Shown: positions 7,072 to 15,750 of the stretch, one piece after another
Position numbering within the stretch: position 1 is the first letter of the stretch
Layout: every line of letters starts with the position of its first letter
Assembly: GCA_937885015.1 (NCBI GenBank)
Contig: CALAAS010000018.1
Location: 1 to 49,104 of the forward strand
Reading direction: 5' to 3'
Source: an uncultured Clostridium sp.
GTDB taxonomy: Bacteria; Bacillota; Clostridia; Lachnospirales; Lachnospiraceae
Length of the DNA: 49,104 nt
The notes under the pieces: generated by a model
Seen by the model: only the letters and a program-made list of their open reading frames with translations
The model's database searches: none
What the model was told of the DNA's origin: nothing
Position numbers and translations under genes: made by a program

Positions 7072-8949
7072 TTGAAGCAGTATAAACGAATATTTACGGT
7101 GGTGCTGGATTCTCTGGGGATCGGGGCGATGGAAGATTCGGAGAAGTATGGCGATGTGGGGGTGGATACATTGGGTCACATCGCGGAGCAGACGAAAGAG
7201 TTTCAGATTCCGAACCTGAGGCGGCTGGGAATTGGGAACCTGAAGGATTTGCAGGGCGTGGGACCGGTGGAAAACCCCCTGGGGCGATATGGGGCCCTCC
7301 GGGAAAAGAGCCTGGGAAAGGATACCATGACCGGTCACTGGGAGATGATGGGACTTTATATCACGAAACCCTTTCAGACCTTTACGGATCACGGGTTTCC
7401 GCAGGAACTGATCGATGAGCTTTCCAGGCGGACCGGCCGGGTGATCATCGGCAATAAAAGCGCCAGCGGAACGGAAATTCTTGATGAGCTGGCGGAAGAG
7501 GAAATTGAAAAGGGCCACCTGATTGTGTATACATCAGCGGATTCTGTGCTCCAGATCTGCGGGAATGAGGATACCATGGGACTGGATACCCTGTATCATT
7601 ACTGCGAGATTGCCAGAGAACTGACCATGCGGGACGAATGGAAAGTGGGCCGCGTCATTGCCCGTCCCTATGTGGGGCGGAAAAAGGGAGAGTTTGTGCG
7701 CACCTCCAACCGCCACGATTACGCACTGAAACCCTACGGGAAAACGGTTCTCAATGCCTTAAAGGACAGCGGCTTCGATGTGATTTCCGTGGGAAAGATC
7801 TACGATATTTTTGACGGCGAGGGACTGACGGAGTCCCATAAGTCAAAATCCTCGGTACATGGGATGGAGCAGACACTGGAGCTGGCCGGCCGGGATTTTA
7901 CAGGCCTTTGTTTTACCAATCTGGTGGATTTTGACGCCCTCTGGGGCCATCGGAGGAACGTGAAGGGATACGCAGAGGAACTGGAGCGCTTTGATGTGAA
8001 GCTGGGAGAGCTGATGGAAACGCTGGGGGATGAGGATCTGCTGATTCTGACTGCGGATCACGGAAATGATCCTACGTACACAGGGACGGATCATACACGG
8101 GAAAAGGTGCCCTTTATTGCCTGGTCGCCGTCCATGGAGGGAGGCGGGGTACTGCCGGAACAGGAAACTTTTGCAGTGATTGGCGCCACCATTGCGGAGA
8201 ATTTCGGCGTTTCCATGCCAGAGGGGTGTATCGGAACCTCTCTGCTGAGTGTGCTGGGGGAATCGTATTCCGGCCCAGAGAAGACGGCCAGAGAAGAACT
8301 GCTTGGCCATCTGGATCACACGCTGCTGACACAGACTGCCACCTGGGAAGAGGTAAAGGCGGTGTGTGAGGAGGGGATAAGGTATCAAACGGCCTCTGTC
8401 TGCATTTCTCCCTGCTATGTCAAGCAGGCCAGAGCGTATGTGGGAAATCGCCTTCCCATCTGTACGGTGATTGGCTTTCCAAACGGCGCTGCGACAACGG
8501 CTTCCAAGGTGTTTGAGACGGAGGACGCTGTCAAAAACGGGGCGGATGAGATTGATATGGTTATTAACCTGGGGATGGTAAAGGCCGGTAATTTTGACGG
8601 CGTTTTGCAGGAGATCCGGGCTGTTCGGAAGGCCTGCGATGGACGGATCCTGAAGGTAATTATTGAAACCTGCCTTTTGACAGAGGAGGAAAAGAAGGAG
8701 ATGTGCCGGGTAGTGACGGAATCCGGAGCAGATTATATCAAGACCTCCACCGGCTTTTCCACGGGAGGTGCAACCTTCGAGGATGTGCGCCTGATGAAAC
8801 AATACGTGGGGGAGAAGGTAAAAATCAAGGCGGCCGGCGGCATCCATTCCCGCAGCGATGCAGAGGAATTTTTGCGCCTCGGTGCAGACCGGCTTGGAAC
8901 CAGCCGCCTGATCCGGATCATGGAAGAGGAGATGGAAAAGAGGATTTAA
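7072..8949 (+). CDS. deoBC: Fused phosphopentomutase / deoxyribose-phosphate aldolase (DeoB-DeoC)
   Basis: One 625-residue frame carries two enzymes acting one after the other. Residues 1-395 are DeoB: metal ligand Asp13, the phosphorylated Thr85 in GKDTMTGHWE, Asp286 in LVDFDALWGHRRN, and the metal cluster TADHGNDPTYTGTDHTRE (329-344). Residues about 408-625 are DeoC: DEIDMVIN (Asp495), Schiff-base Lys557 in DYIKTSTGF and Lys586 in KIKAAGG. A short linker, GESYSGPEKTARE, joins them with no stop or frameshift. The chain would isomerise deoxyribose-1-phosphate to the 5-phosphate and cleave it to acetaldehyde and glyceraldehyde-3-phosphate. The start is TTG 7072, placed by AGGAGGAAGG; an earlier in-frame start at 7009 would overlap udp. 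Its stop overlaps that of the convergent cyuA. Confidence 0.93.
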   Translation: MKQYKRIFTVVLDSLGIGAMEDSEKYGDVGVDTLGHIAEQTKEFQIPNLRRLGIGNLKDLQGVGPVENPLGRYGALREKSLGKDTMTGHWEMMGLYITKPFQTFTDHGFPQELIDELSRRTGRVIIGNKSASGTEILDELAEEEIEKGHLIVYTSADSVLQICGNEDTMGLDTLYHYCEIARELTMRDEWKVGRVIARPYVGRKKGEFVRTSNRHDYALKPYGKTVLNALKDSGFDVISVGKIYDIFDGEGLTESHKSKSSVHGMEQTLELAGRDFTGLCFTNLVDFDALWGHRRNVKGYAEELERFDVKLGELMETLGDEDLLILTADHGNDPTYTGTDHTREKVPFIAWSPSMEGGGVLPEQETFAVIGATIAENFGVSMPEGCIGTSLLSVLGESYSGPEKTAREELLGHLDHTLLTQTATWEEVKAVCEEGIRYQTASVCISPCYVKQARAYVGNRLPICTVIGFPNGAATTASKVFETEDAVKNGADEIDMVINLGMVKAGNFDGVLQEIRAVRKACDGRILKVIIETCLLTEEEKKEMCRVVTESGADYIKTSTGFSTGGATFEDVRLMKQYVGEKVKIKAAGGIHSRSDAEEFLRLGADRLGTSRLIRIMEEEMEKRI

Positions 8950-10223
8950 TATCCCAGCATAATGTTTAAAATTTCATTGTCTGTGGATTTCATCCCATCG
9001 CGGCCCATTCTTCCAATGCTGCTGATGGTGTCCTCGACATCCTCTTTTACAAGGCCCTCGCCCGGCTGGAAGGCCCGGTTATGGACGCTCATTTTCATGC
9101 CAAGAAGAGCGGTCTGCAGAGCGGTGGAGATTTTAGCGGCACAGGAGGATTTTGCCCCGTCACAGACCATACCGCCTACGGTTGCGATGGTATTGGTAAT
9201 GGTTCCGCAGAGTACGGAATGGGGGTAGTCCAGCAGATAGCAGATGCCGCAGGCGGCTCCGCAGGCGGCGCTGACGACGCCGCAGTAAGCGGACAGACTT
9301 CCGATGAAGTTTTTCTGGTGGATGGAAGTTAAATTGGCAACCACCAGAGCGCGCAGCAGTTTTTCACGGCTGGCGTTCCACTCCCGGGCGTAAATGACGA
9401 CGGGGACGCTGACGGTAATCCCCTGGTTGCCGCTTCCGGAGTTGATTACAACCGGCATGGGACAGCCGTTCATGCGGGCATCGGAACCGGCGGCTGCGTA
9501 GGAACGGGCTTTTAAGCCGACGGTGGGAGACGGGTTGTCGTCCAGAAGGATACGTCCGACTTCTGCGCCGTATGGATGGGCAAGTCCCTCTTCACAGATT
9601 GCCATATTGCATTCAATCTGTGGGTCAAGAATGGGAGCAATTTCTTCCAGGGAGACCGCATCTGCGAATTCCACGATATTTTCGATGGAAAGGAGAGAGC
9701 GGTCTCCCGTTTTTTCTGCAATTTCTTCTGGCGTTTCGGTTTTGGCCAGGAGGCTGACACCGTCCCGTTCCATGCGGGTGATATTTTTATGAGTTTTCTG
9801 TATTTCTACCAGAGAGGAATGGCTGCCTGACGTCAATTCCACGACAATGTAGAGGGTTGCAACGTTTTCAATGAGCTTGCAGGTGCAGAATCCCTGCTTC
9901 AGCAGCTGGGCCGCTGCGTTCTGCTGTTCACTGGTAATACCTTCCAGAACGGCCAGTTCCATGTCTGGGTTTCCGCCGACTATGCCGAGCGTGGCGGCAA
10001 CGTCGATGCCTCTCTGGCCTCCGGAGTTGGGAACCGTCACGCCCATGACATTTTTTACGATATTGCCGCTGCAGGAAACGGTGCAGTGCTCCGGCATCTG
10101 CCCCAGGATCTGCCGGGCTTTGGCTGCGGCGTAGGCGATGGCGATGGGTTCCGTGCAGCCCAGCGCCATTACCAGTTCTGATTTTAAAATGGTAAGGTGG
10201 TTTTCATACAGTTTTTGATCCAT
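8946..10223 (-). CDS. cyuA: L-cysteine desulfidase family protein (UPF0597/CyuA)
   Basis: A 425-residue cytoplasmic protein of the serine-dehydratase-alpha-like family. In the characterised members an oxygen-sensitive [4Fe-4S] cluster splits L-cysteine to pyruvate, ammonia and sulfide. Conserved pieces: MALGCTEPIAIAYAAAK near the N-terminus, NSGGQRGIDVAA, NSGSGNQGI, the Cys-rich segment SAACGAACGI and GGMVCDGAKSSCAAK, which hold the candidate cluster ligands. ATG 10223 is chosen because AAAGGA lies about 10 bases upstream; the longer frame adds 45 basic residues without homology. A LysR gene is divergent, which suggests regulation by it. Some family members may act on other thiols or serine. 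Confidence 0.85.
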   Translation of the reverse strand: MDQKLYENHLTILKSELVMALGCTEPIAIAYAAAKARQILGQMPEHCTVSCSGNIVKNVMGVTVPNSGGQRGIDVAATLGIVGGNPDMELAVLEGITSEQQNAAAQLLKQGFCTCKLIENVATLYIVVELTSGSHSSLVEIQKTHKNITRMERDGVSLLAKTETPEEIAEKTGDRSLLSIENIVEFADAVSLEEIAPILDPQIECNMAICEEGLAHPYGAEVGRILLDDNPSPTVGLKARSYAAAGSDARMNGCPMPVVINSGSGNQGITVSVPVVIYAREWNASREKLLRALVVANLTSIHQKNFIGSLSAYCGVVSAACGAACGICYLLDYPHSVLCGTITNTIATVGGMVCDGAKSSCAAKISTALQTALLGMKMSVHNRAFQPGEGLVKEDVEDTISSIGRMGRDGMKSTDNEILNIMLGY

Positions 10224-10271
10224 ATTTTTCATATCCTTTCTTTTCAATATTTTTCTTTTTGATATCCTTTC

Positions 10272-10300
10272 TTGTCTTTTTCTGCGGGTTCTTCTATAAT
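10272..10300 (+). promoter_or_regulatory. Promoter of the LysR gene
   Basis: TTGTCT (10272-10277), 17 bases, TATAAT (10295-10300). It leaves a leader of about 85 bases that contains the inverted repeat at 10318-10356. Confidence 0.5.
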
Positions 10301-10317
10301 AAGTCTGCTGTATCTGC

Positions 10318-10356
10318 GTATATCGGGCGATTTGCTTTCCGTATACTCTGATATAC
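10318..10356. promoter_or_regulatory. Inverted repeat between cyuA and lysR, candidate LysR site
   Basis: GTATATC (10318-10324) and GATATAC (10350-10356) form an inverted pair with 25 bases between, and a third palindrome GTATAC sits at 10341-10346. LysR regulators usually bind such sites in the divergent intergenic region. Function is inferred from position. Confidence 0.35.
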
Positions 10357-10390
10357 ATCGATCGTACACTTGGATGGGGGAGAACGCGAG

Positions 10391-11326
10391 ATGAATTTTC
10401 TGAATCTATATTATTTTAGTGTGGCTGCGGAAGAACTGAATTTCACGAAAGCGGCAAAGAGGCTTTATATATCCCAGCAGTCTCTTAGCAACCACATTGC
10501 CCGCCTGGAGTCGGAATTTGGCATTATGCTTTTCAACCGGACCCAGCCGGTCACTCTGACGGAGGCTGGAGCAGCCCTGTACCGAAGAAGCCAGCTGCTG
10601 CTAAACGAAAAAAAACAGCTGGAAACCGCCATGCAGGATCTGCGGGATTTTCGGAAAGGAGAGCTGACTATTGGGATCAGTACGTCCCGGGGAGCCGTAA
10701 TGCTGCCAGATGTTTTACCGGAATTTCATAAGGCCTTCCCTCAGATCCAGCTGAATCTGGTTGAGGGTACAACGGGGGAGATCCGGGAGGCCCTGTATGA
10801 AGGGCGTGCAGATCTCTATATTGGTTTTGCTATTGGAGATCCGGAGCAGGTCCACGAAGAACTGCTTCATACGGAACACCTGACCTGTGCGGTGCCAAAC
10901 TCTTTTCTTCCGTCTTATCTTCCGGAAGGGACCCCATTTCCTTACCCGGGCACCATGCAGGATTTCCGGATTTTTTCCGCCTGCCCGTTTTTGAAAATGC
11001 CGCACCACGTATGGCTGGGCGGCGTGTTTGAAAAGTGCTGCCAGCACTACGGGGTAGAGCCGCCCATTGTTCTGGAGACTTCCAGCATGTCTACCCTGGT
11101 ATCACTCTGCTCGGTAGGGATGGGCGCGATTGTCCTGCCGGAAATCTTTACCAACTGCCGTGCTTTGTTTTTGACAGCTCAGGACTGGAAATCCATGGTC
11201 TCCTTTTATCCGCTGGATTATCCGGCCGGCTCCAAACCCATTACCATCGCCTACCTGAAGGGGCATTACCTGAACCGGGCGGCTCTGGAATTTATCAAAA
11301 TGGCCTGTAAAAGGTTCACATACTGA
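10391..11326 (+). CDS. LysR family transcriptional regulator
   Basis: A 311-residue regulator. The N-terminal winged helix-turn-helix is plain: NLYYFSVAAEELNFTKAAKR, then SQQSLSNHIARLESEFG and LFNRT. The effector-binding domain begins about residue 90 with RKGELTIGIS. ATG 10391 follows GGGGGAG; a start at 10370 would add seven residues. It is divergent from cyuA and convergent with the UroD-like gene, so cyuA is the most likely target, although the nearby TTT operon is also possible. The effector is unknown; cysteine or a related thiol would fit cyuA. Confidence 0.88.
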   Translation: MNFLNLYYFSVAAEELNFTKAAKRLYISQQSLSNHIARLESEFGIMLFNRTQPVTLTEAGAALYRRSQLLLNEKKQLETAMQDLRDFRKGELTIGISTSRGAVMLPDVLPEFHKAFPQIQLNLVEGTTGEIREALYEGRADLYIGFAIGDPEQVHEELLHTEHLTCAVPNSFLPSYLPEGTPFPYPGTMQDFRIFSACPFLKMPHHVWLGGVFEKCCQHYGVEPPIVLETSSMSTLVSLCSVGMGAIVLPEIFTNCRALFLTAQDWKSMVSFYPLDYPAGSKPITIAYLKGHYLNRAALEFIKMACKRFTY

Positions 11327-11344
11327 TCTGGTTTTCTGCCTGTG

Positions 11345-12358
11345 TCATGCAGGGGAAGAAAGGCTCATCTTATGCTCCAGTTCTTCCTTTGTATTCTTGA
11401 TGAAATGCAGCATGGCAGGATTCAGAGGGTAACGGATGACACAGCCCGGTGTCAGGATCTGCCTACGTCCGCCCAGAAGCCGGAAACATTCATAGATCTG
11501 GTGGCGGATGGCGTTTCGGTTGCACTGGGTAATATCCGTGCGGCTCAGGCCGCCCATGAGGCATTTTCCGATGACCAGAGAAGCTTCATCGACAGCGGGA
11601 AGTGTTTCCCAGGCGTGCCAGTTAAATATCTGAACCGGATAATCTTTTAAAAGTTCCACCATGATATTGGAGCCATGGGCGTGGATGGTGTTCATCCATC
11701 CGTTTTCTGCTGCCTTCAGAACCTGCAGATCATAGGGAACTCCATAGATTTCGTATTCTTCTGCACTCATAAAATCGTAGGTGCTGCTCTGGGCGGCAAA
11801 AAAGATACCGTCAGCTCCGAGGGCGAGAGCCTCTCTGGCTACCTTACAGGTGGTTTCTGTGATGGCCTTTAGAGCGTGGTGGACGGCATCTCCATAACCC
11901 TCCTGGATATGCTGGCGCAGCGTGTTGCCGGAAATTTTATTTGCAATGGTCAGGGGACTGAACACAGTGAAAATGACAGGGACTTCCTCGCCCTTGGTCA
12001 GCTGAAGAAGCAGTTTCAGGCTTTCCATCTCCCGGGCAAGGCTGCCGTTCGTCACGGGACAGGGAGCCAGACGGTACCAGTCTTCTGGGGTATGAACCGG
12101 AGTTTTGACGACGCGGGCAACCCCTCCTTTGACGATATCGGAGTAATCAATTTCGCAGCCAAAATCTTCAATGGCATACATCCCGTTATTCATGGTTTTG
12201 ATAAAATCAACATCATAGGTGCGGTAAAACCGGTATGTTTCTTTGGCAAGTTTTTCTGGATCCAGGTCAGTCCCAGGAAGATGGGTCCAGAAGGAATAGG
12301 GAAGCTGGTCGGTTTCGGCACCTTCTACTGCAGCGCGAATGCGTTCTTTTTTTGTCAT
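11345..12358 (-). CDS. Uroporphyrinogen decarboxylase-like (MtaA/CmuA-type) protein
   Basis: A 337-residue TIM-barrel protein of the UroD superfamily. Non-haem members are methyltransferases that move methyl groups between corrinoid proteins and a thiol such as coenzyme M. Visible parts: MTKKERIRAAVEGAETDQLP at the N-terminus, DFIKTMNNGMY, ALGADGIFFAAQ, IHAHGSNIMVELL and the end TPGCVIRYPLNPAML. MtaA-type enzymes bind zinc with HxC plus a later Cys; here the first motif is HAHG (His-x-His) while the late PGC Cys is kept. No corrinoid protein is nearby. AGGAGGT lies 6 bases before ATG 12358. It is divergent from the first TTT operon, which suggests action on the imported compound or its product. 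Confidence 0.75.
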   Translation of the reverse strand: MTKKERIRAAVEGAETDQLPYSFWTHLPGTDLDPEKLAKETYRFYRTYDVDFIKTMNNGMYAIEDFGCEIDYSDIVKGGVARVVKTPVHTPEDWYRLAPCPVTNGSLAREMESLKLLLQLTKGEEVPVIFTVFSPLTIANKISGNTLRQHIQEGYGDAVHHALKAITETTCKVAREALALGADGIFFAAQSSTYDFMSAEEYEIYGVPYDLQVLKAAENGWMNTIHAHGSNIMVELLKDYPVQIFNWHAWETLPAVDEASLVIGKCLMGGLSRTDITQCNRNAIRHQIYECFRLLGGRRQILTPGCVIRYPLNPAMLHFIKNTKEELEHKMSLSSPA

Positions 12359-12428
12359 TATGTACCTCCTGATAATAAGATTTTCGTGAATGGTAAGGCA
12401 AGTATAAGAAAAAAGGAGATACAATGTC

Positions 12429-12449
12429 CAACAACATTTATCCTTGTTG
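12429..12449. promoter_or_regulatory. Dyad between the UroD-like gene and the first TTT operon
   Basis: CAACAA (12429-12434) and TTGTTG (12444-12449) flank a 9-base centre. A second dyad, ACAAT-N6-ATTGT, lies at 12512-12527. Both are in the 259-base divergent region and could bind a regulator such as the neighbouring LysR protein. No experiment or known motif supports this. Confidence 0.3.
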
Positions 12450-12548
12450 CCACAGCAAAAAAGTTGTAATAAGGGATTGAAAAGGATATATTGATGAAAA
12501 AACAAGAGATTACAATCGTTATATTGTGACGTAAAACCAAAAAGCTGT

Positions 12549-12577
12549 TTGTCATTGTCGAAAAATGTGAATAGAAT
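12549..12577 (+). promoter_or_regulatory. Promoter of the first TTT operon
   Basis: TTGTCA (12549-12554), 17 bases, TAGAAT (12572-12577), 40 bases before the tctC start codon. Confidence 0.5.
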
Positions 12578-12617
12578 AAAACCAACGAAAGGTTCATTAA
12601 CGGAAGGAGAAAAACGT

Positions 12618-13616
12618 ATGAAAAAAGTAATTATGATGATGGCATGTGCAGCAGCTTTTTCCATGGCAGCCTGCGGTTCATCGGGAACCGATGGAAAATC
12701 ATCCGCCAGTGCAAAGGCCGGAGGCGAATTTCCAACGGATACGATCACGCTGGTCTGCCCGTTCTCTGCCGGAGGAGGAACGGACATCGGGGCGCGGAAC
12801 CTGGCAACGGCTCTGGGAAACGAGCTGGGGGTTAATGTGGTTGTAGAAAATCAGACGGGTTCCGGCGGCTGGGTGGCCTGGACGGATTTGATCACAGGCG
12901 ATTATGAGGACGGCTATACCATTGGCCTGATCAATCACAACTATGTCATGGGCGAGCTGGATCCGGACAACCCCAGAGAGTACAATCTGGAGGATGTACA
13001 GCTTTTGTGTAATCAGGCTCTCGATTATAACGTTATGGCAATCCGCAGCGATGAGACCAGATTTACAGATATGGAAAGTTTTATTGAATATGGAAAGGAA
13101 AATCCGGTTCTCGTTTCAGCTCAGGCAACAGGAATTACGGATGGCGATGCCACTACGGCAGAGTGGTTCAATAAAACCTTTGGAACGCAGATTACAGTTG
13201 TTCCGGTAGATGGTGCCTCGGACAGCCGCGGTATGTTCCTGTCCGGCGATACGGATATCTTTTTTGCATCCATTTCGGATGTGCTGGCGTCTTATAAATC
13301 CGGAGAAATGAAAGTCCTCTGTGTATTTTCAGACGAGAAGAGTTCTTTCCTCCCGGATGTTCCCACAGTAAAGGAGGCCTGCGGAGAAGAGTACATTGCC
13401 TTTGCGGCCCGCGGCTACTTTTATCCCACCAATGTGGATCCGGAGATTGCATCCTTTATGACAGAGGCCATGCAGAAAGCGATGGATACGGAAGAGTATA
13501 AAACGAATATGGAGTCTCTCGGATTACAGCTTGACACTACTTCCGGCCAGGAATTCTATGATCTTTTGGAGAGTCAGGTTGAGACGAGAAAAGAGATCTG
13601 GGGCGTGACGGAGTAA
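12618..13616 (+). CDS. tctC: TTT transporter substrate-binding lipoprotein (TctC family), copy 1
   Basis: A 332-residue extracytoplasmic binding protein tethered to the membrane. The signal peptide ends in a lipobox, FSMAACGSS, followed by a Ser/Gly/Lys linker. The mature part begins PTDTITLVCPFSAGGGTDIG, the classic TctC/Bug ligand loop, and a second loop TGITDGDATTAEWF is visible. Ligands of this family are carboxylates: citrate, tartrate, aromatic acids or amino acids; the sequence does not say which. ATG 12618 follows GGAAGGAG. It is the first gene of tctC-tctB-tctA, with 25 and 21 base gaps. Identity to the second TctC (31976) is low by eye, so a different ligand is likely. Confidence 0.9.
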   Translation: MKKVIMMMACAAAFSMAACGSSGTDGKSSASAKAGGEFPTDTITLVCPFSAGGGTDIGARNLATALGNELGVNVVVENQTGSGGWVAWTDLITGDYEDGYTIGLINHNYVMGELDPDNPREYNLEDVQLLCNQALDYNVMAIRSDETRFTDMESFIEYGKENPVLVSAQATGITDGDATTAEWFNKTFGTQITVVPVDGASDSRGMFLSGDTDIFFASISDVLASYKSGEMKVLCVFSDEKSSFLPDVPTVKEACGEEYIAFAARGYFYPTNVDPEIASFMTEAMQKAMDTEEYKTNMESLGLQLDTTSGQEFYDLLESQVETRKEIWGVTE

Positions 13617-13641
13617 TGAGCGAACGGAGGAGGAAATGGGA

Positions 13642-14112
13642 ATGGCGAAAAAATATCATCGCGATGTGTGGGTTGGCCTGGTTTTGTTTGGCTTTTGCAT
13701 GTTTGCTCTGATTACCGCAATGAAGATCCCGGGAGAGGCATCTTATCTTCCGATCGCCCTGTCCGTTTTGATGGCGATATGCGCTGCATGCATCGTCTGG
13801 AAGGGACTGCGCCTTACGAAAGAGCAGCATGGAGATTATAAGTATGCGCTTACCATAAAGGAGAGCAGATATGCATTTTTGTTTATGTTTTTTATCTTTT
13901 TGTATTATCTTGGCTTTCGGTATATTGCGTACTGGATTGCAACGCCGGTATTTATGATTTTGACACAGAAGTTTCTGAAGCTGAAGTCCATGAAGGTAAA
14001 TCTTTTGATTACCGTTCTTTATACGGTGCTTTGTTTTATTACCTTTGTGATGATCCTGCACCTTCCGATCTATAAGATCGGAATTCTGGGCCGGTTATTC
14101 CGCTATGTATAA
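13642..14112 (+). CDS. tctB: TTT transporter small membrane subunit (TctB family), copy 1
   Basis: A 156-residue protein with four hydrophobic segments (about residues 10-27, 36-52, 76-95 and 117-140), as expected for TctB, the small, poorly conserved partner of TctA. The recognised pattern is the family order and topology rather than a motif. ATG 13642 is preferred since GGAGGAGG ends 8 bases upstream; ATG 13636 is 2 codons earlier and too close to that site. It lies between tctC and tctA. Confidence 0.82.
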   Translation: MAKKYHRDVWVGLVLFGFCMFALITAMKIPGEASYLPIALSVLMAICAACIVWKGLRLTKEQHGDYKYALTIKESRYAFLFMFFIFLYYLGFRYIAYWIATPVFMILTQKFLKLKSMKVNLLITVLYTVLCFITFVMILHLPIYKIGILGRLFRYV

Positions 14113-14133
14113 AAAGGAAGGAGAGAATCTGAG

Positions 14134-15639
14134 ATGTTTGAATATTTATCGATCGCATTGTCCTCATTCCTTTCCCTGGAGGTAATTCTGGCATTGCTTG
14201 TCGGGGTTGTGGGAGGTATGATTATCGGTATCATTCCCGGACTTGGACCGTCCGTGGGAATTGCGCTGCTTTTGCCGATTTCCTTTTCCATGTCGCCTAC
14301 GGCGGCCCTGGTTATGATGACGGCCATGTATACCACTGGCGTGTATGGAGGCTCCATTACGGCAGTTCTCTGCCATACTCCGGGAACGGCGGCATCGGCG
14401 GCCACCACCATGGATGGGTATGAGATGACAAAAAAAGGACAGGGTATGGAGGCAATTTCCGTTGTGACGGTTGCTTCTGTGCTGGGCGGCGTGATTGGCG
14501 CAATCTGCCTGATTTTATTTGCTCCGGCTCTGGGGCGGATCAGCCAGATGTTTTCCTGCCTGGAATATTTTCTGGTGGCCTGTTTTGGCGTACTGGTGGT
14601 GGCGGGATTGACCGGCGATAATCAGGCAAAGGGAATTTTTTCCGCTCTGTTCGGCCTGATCATCGGCTGTATCGGCATGGATTCCATAAGCGGAGTTTCA
14701 AGATTTACCTTTGGCCAGCTTTGGCTGGAGGATGGACTGGATTCCACCCCTATTTTGATTGGCCTGTTTTCCATTTCCCAGGTACTGGTCCTGGTGGAAC
14801 GGCTGATGCGGGGGAACGGTTCAACGATCGTGGATGACCCGGCCGCCGGACTCCGGGGAAAACGGTGGAGAAAGGGAAATACAAAACGTTTGATGCCGAC
14901 CATGCTGCGGAGCTCTGCCATTGGCGCGTTTGTGGGTTTTATCCCGGCCGCCGGATGCTCGATTGCAGCCTGGATCAGTTACGGCCTTGCAAAGCGCACT
15001 TCCAAAAAACCGGAGGAATTCGGAAAGGGTTCGATAATCGGAATTGCGGCATCTGAGGCCTCTAACAATGCGGCCTGCGGCGGTGCGATGATTCCGCTGT
15101 TTACGCTGGGTATTCCGGGAAGTCCGGTTACTGCGATTTTGTATGGGGCGCTTCTGATGCATGGTCTGCAGCCAGGCAGCGATCTCTTCATTGGCGCCAA
15201 GGCACCGACCACCTATGCAATTTTCCTTGGATTCCTGTTTGCCAATATTATGATGGGAATGATCGGTGTTTCCATGGCGAAACAGATGGCGCGGATCTGT
15301 CTGGTTCCCAACTCGGTTCTGGTTCCCATCATCGTGGCGCTGGCATGTATCGGTACATATGCACTGAGCAATAACATGTATGAGGTTATTATTATGCTGG
15401 TATTTGGCCTTCTGGGATACCTGATGAAAATTTACGGCTTTGAACCGGCTCCGCTGGTACTGGGCGTTGTTCTGGCAGACATTCTGGAGTCCAATTTCCG
15501 GCGTACGCTGATCATGGCAGCTCCCAAGGGCGGTTTAATTCCTTACTTTTTCAGCCGTCCCATTGCCATAATCATTGTCCTGGTAATTCTTTTGTTTGCC
15601 CTGTATCCGGTATTAAAGAAAGTAAAGGCTAAGAAGTAA
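14134..15639 (+). CDS. tctA: TTT transporter large permease (TctA family), copy 1
   Basis: A 501-residue integral membrane protein with about 10-12 hydrophobic segments, driving carboxylate uptake by an ion gradient. TctA hallmarks: GIIPGLGPSVGIALLLP near the N-terminus, YTTGVYGGSITAVLCHTPGT, GFIPAAGCSIAAWISYGLAK in the second half and ASNNAACGGAMIPLFTLGIP. These two mirrored Gly/Pro-rich loops form the transport path. It is the last gene of the operon; the insertion sequence begins 20 bases after its stop, so the native terminator may have been separated from it. The hairpin at 15720 inside the insertion sequence can end the transcript. Confidence 0.93.
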   Translation: MFEYLSIALSSFLSLEVILALLVGVVGGMIIGIIPGLGPSVGIALLLPISFSMSPTAALVMMTAMYTTGVYGGSITAVLCHTPGTAASAATTMDGYEMTKKGQGMEAISVVTVASVLGGVIGAICLILFAPALGRISQMFSCLEYFLVACFGVLVVAGLTGDNQAKGIFSALFGLIIGCIGMDSISGVSRFTFGQLWLEDGLDSTPILIGLFSISQVLVLVERLMRGNGSTIVDDPAAGLRGKRWRKGNTKRLMPTMLRSSAIGAFVGFIPAAGCSIAAWISYGLAKRTSKKPEEFGKGSIIGIAASEASNNAACGGAMIPLFTLGIPGSPVTAILYGALLMHGLQPGSDLFIGAKAPTTYAIFLGFLFANIMMGMIGVSMAKQMARICLVPNSVLVPIIVALACIGTYALSNNMYEVIIMLVFGLLGYLMKIYGFEPAPLVLGVVLADILESNFRRTLIMAAPKGGLIPYFFSRPIAIIIVLVILLFALYPVLKKVKAKK

Positions 15640-15659
15640 TCCCTTTTAGGAAATAAAAA

Positions 15660-15704
15660 GGCGTGTGAGAAAACGAAAGTTGGTTCTTTCTGAACTTTGA
15701 GTAT
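15660..15704 (+). repeat. Left terminal inverted repeat of the insertion sequence
   Basis: Starts GGCGTGTGAGAAAAC and contains GGTTCTTTCTGA, which is also in the reverse complement of 17655-17697. Confidence 0.8.
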
Positions 15705-15719
15705 AGCGTATAAAACATT

Positions 15720-15750
15720 AGCTGGTATCAATTCGATACCAGCTTGTTTT
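15720..15750. terminator. Bidirectional hairpin at the transposase end
   Basis: AGCTGGTATC (15720-15729) pairs perfectly with GATACCAGCT (15735-15744), followed by TGTTTT on the plus strand. It can stop tctA read-through into the element and end the transposase transcript. Confidence 0.7.

Noticed and set aside
7843..8847. 334-codon minus-strand frame opposite deoBC
   Set aside because: The plus strand encodes complete DeoB and DeoC active sites; the minus frame has no recognisable domain.
10224..10358. 45-residue N-terminal extension of the cysteine desulfidase gene
   Set aside because: Very basic sequence without homology; it would overlap the divergent promoter region, and a good ribosome site exists for the start at 10223.
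12424..12480. Short frame MSNNIYPCC... after a GGAG site upstream of the first TTT operon
   Set aside because: Only 18 codons, no promoter placed for it, and the segment overlaps a dyad more likely to be an operator.
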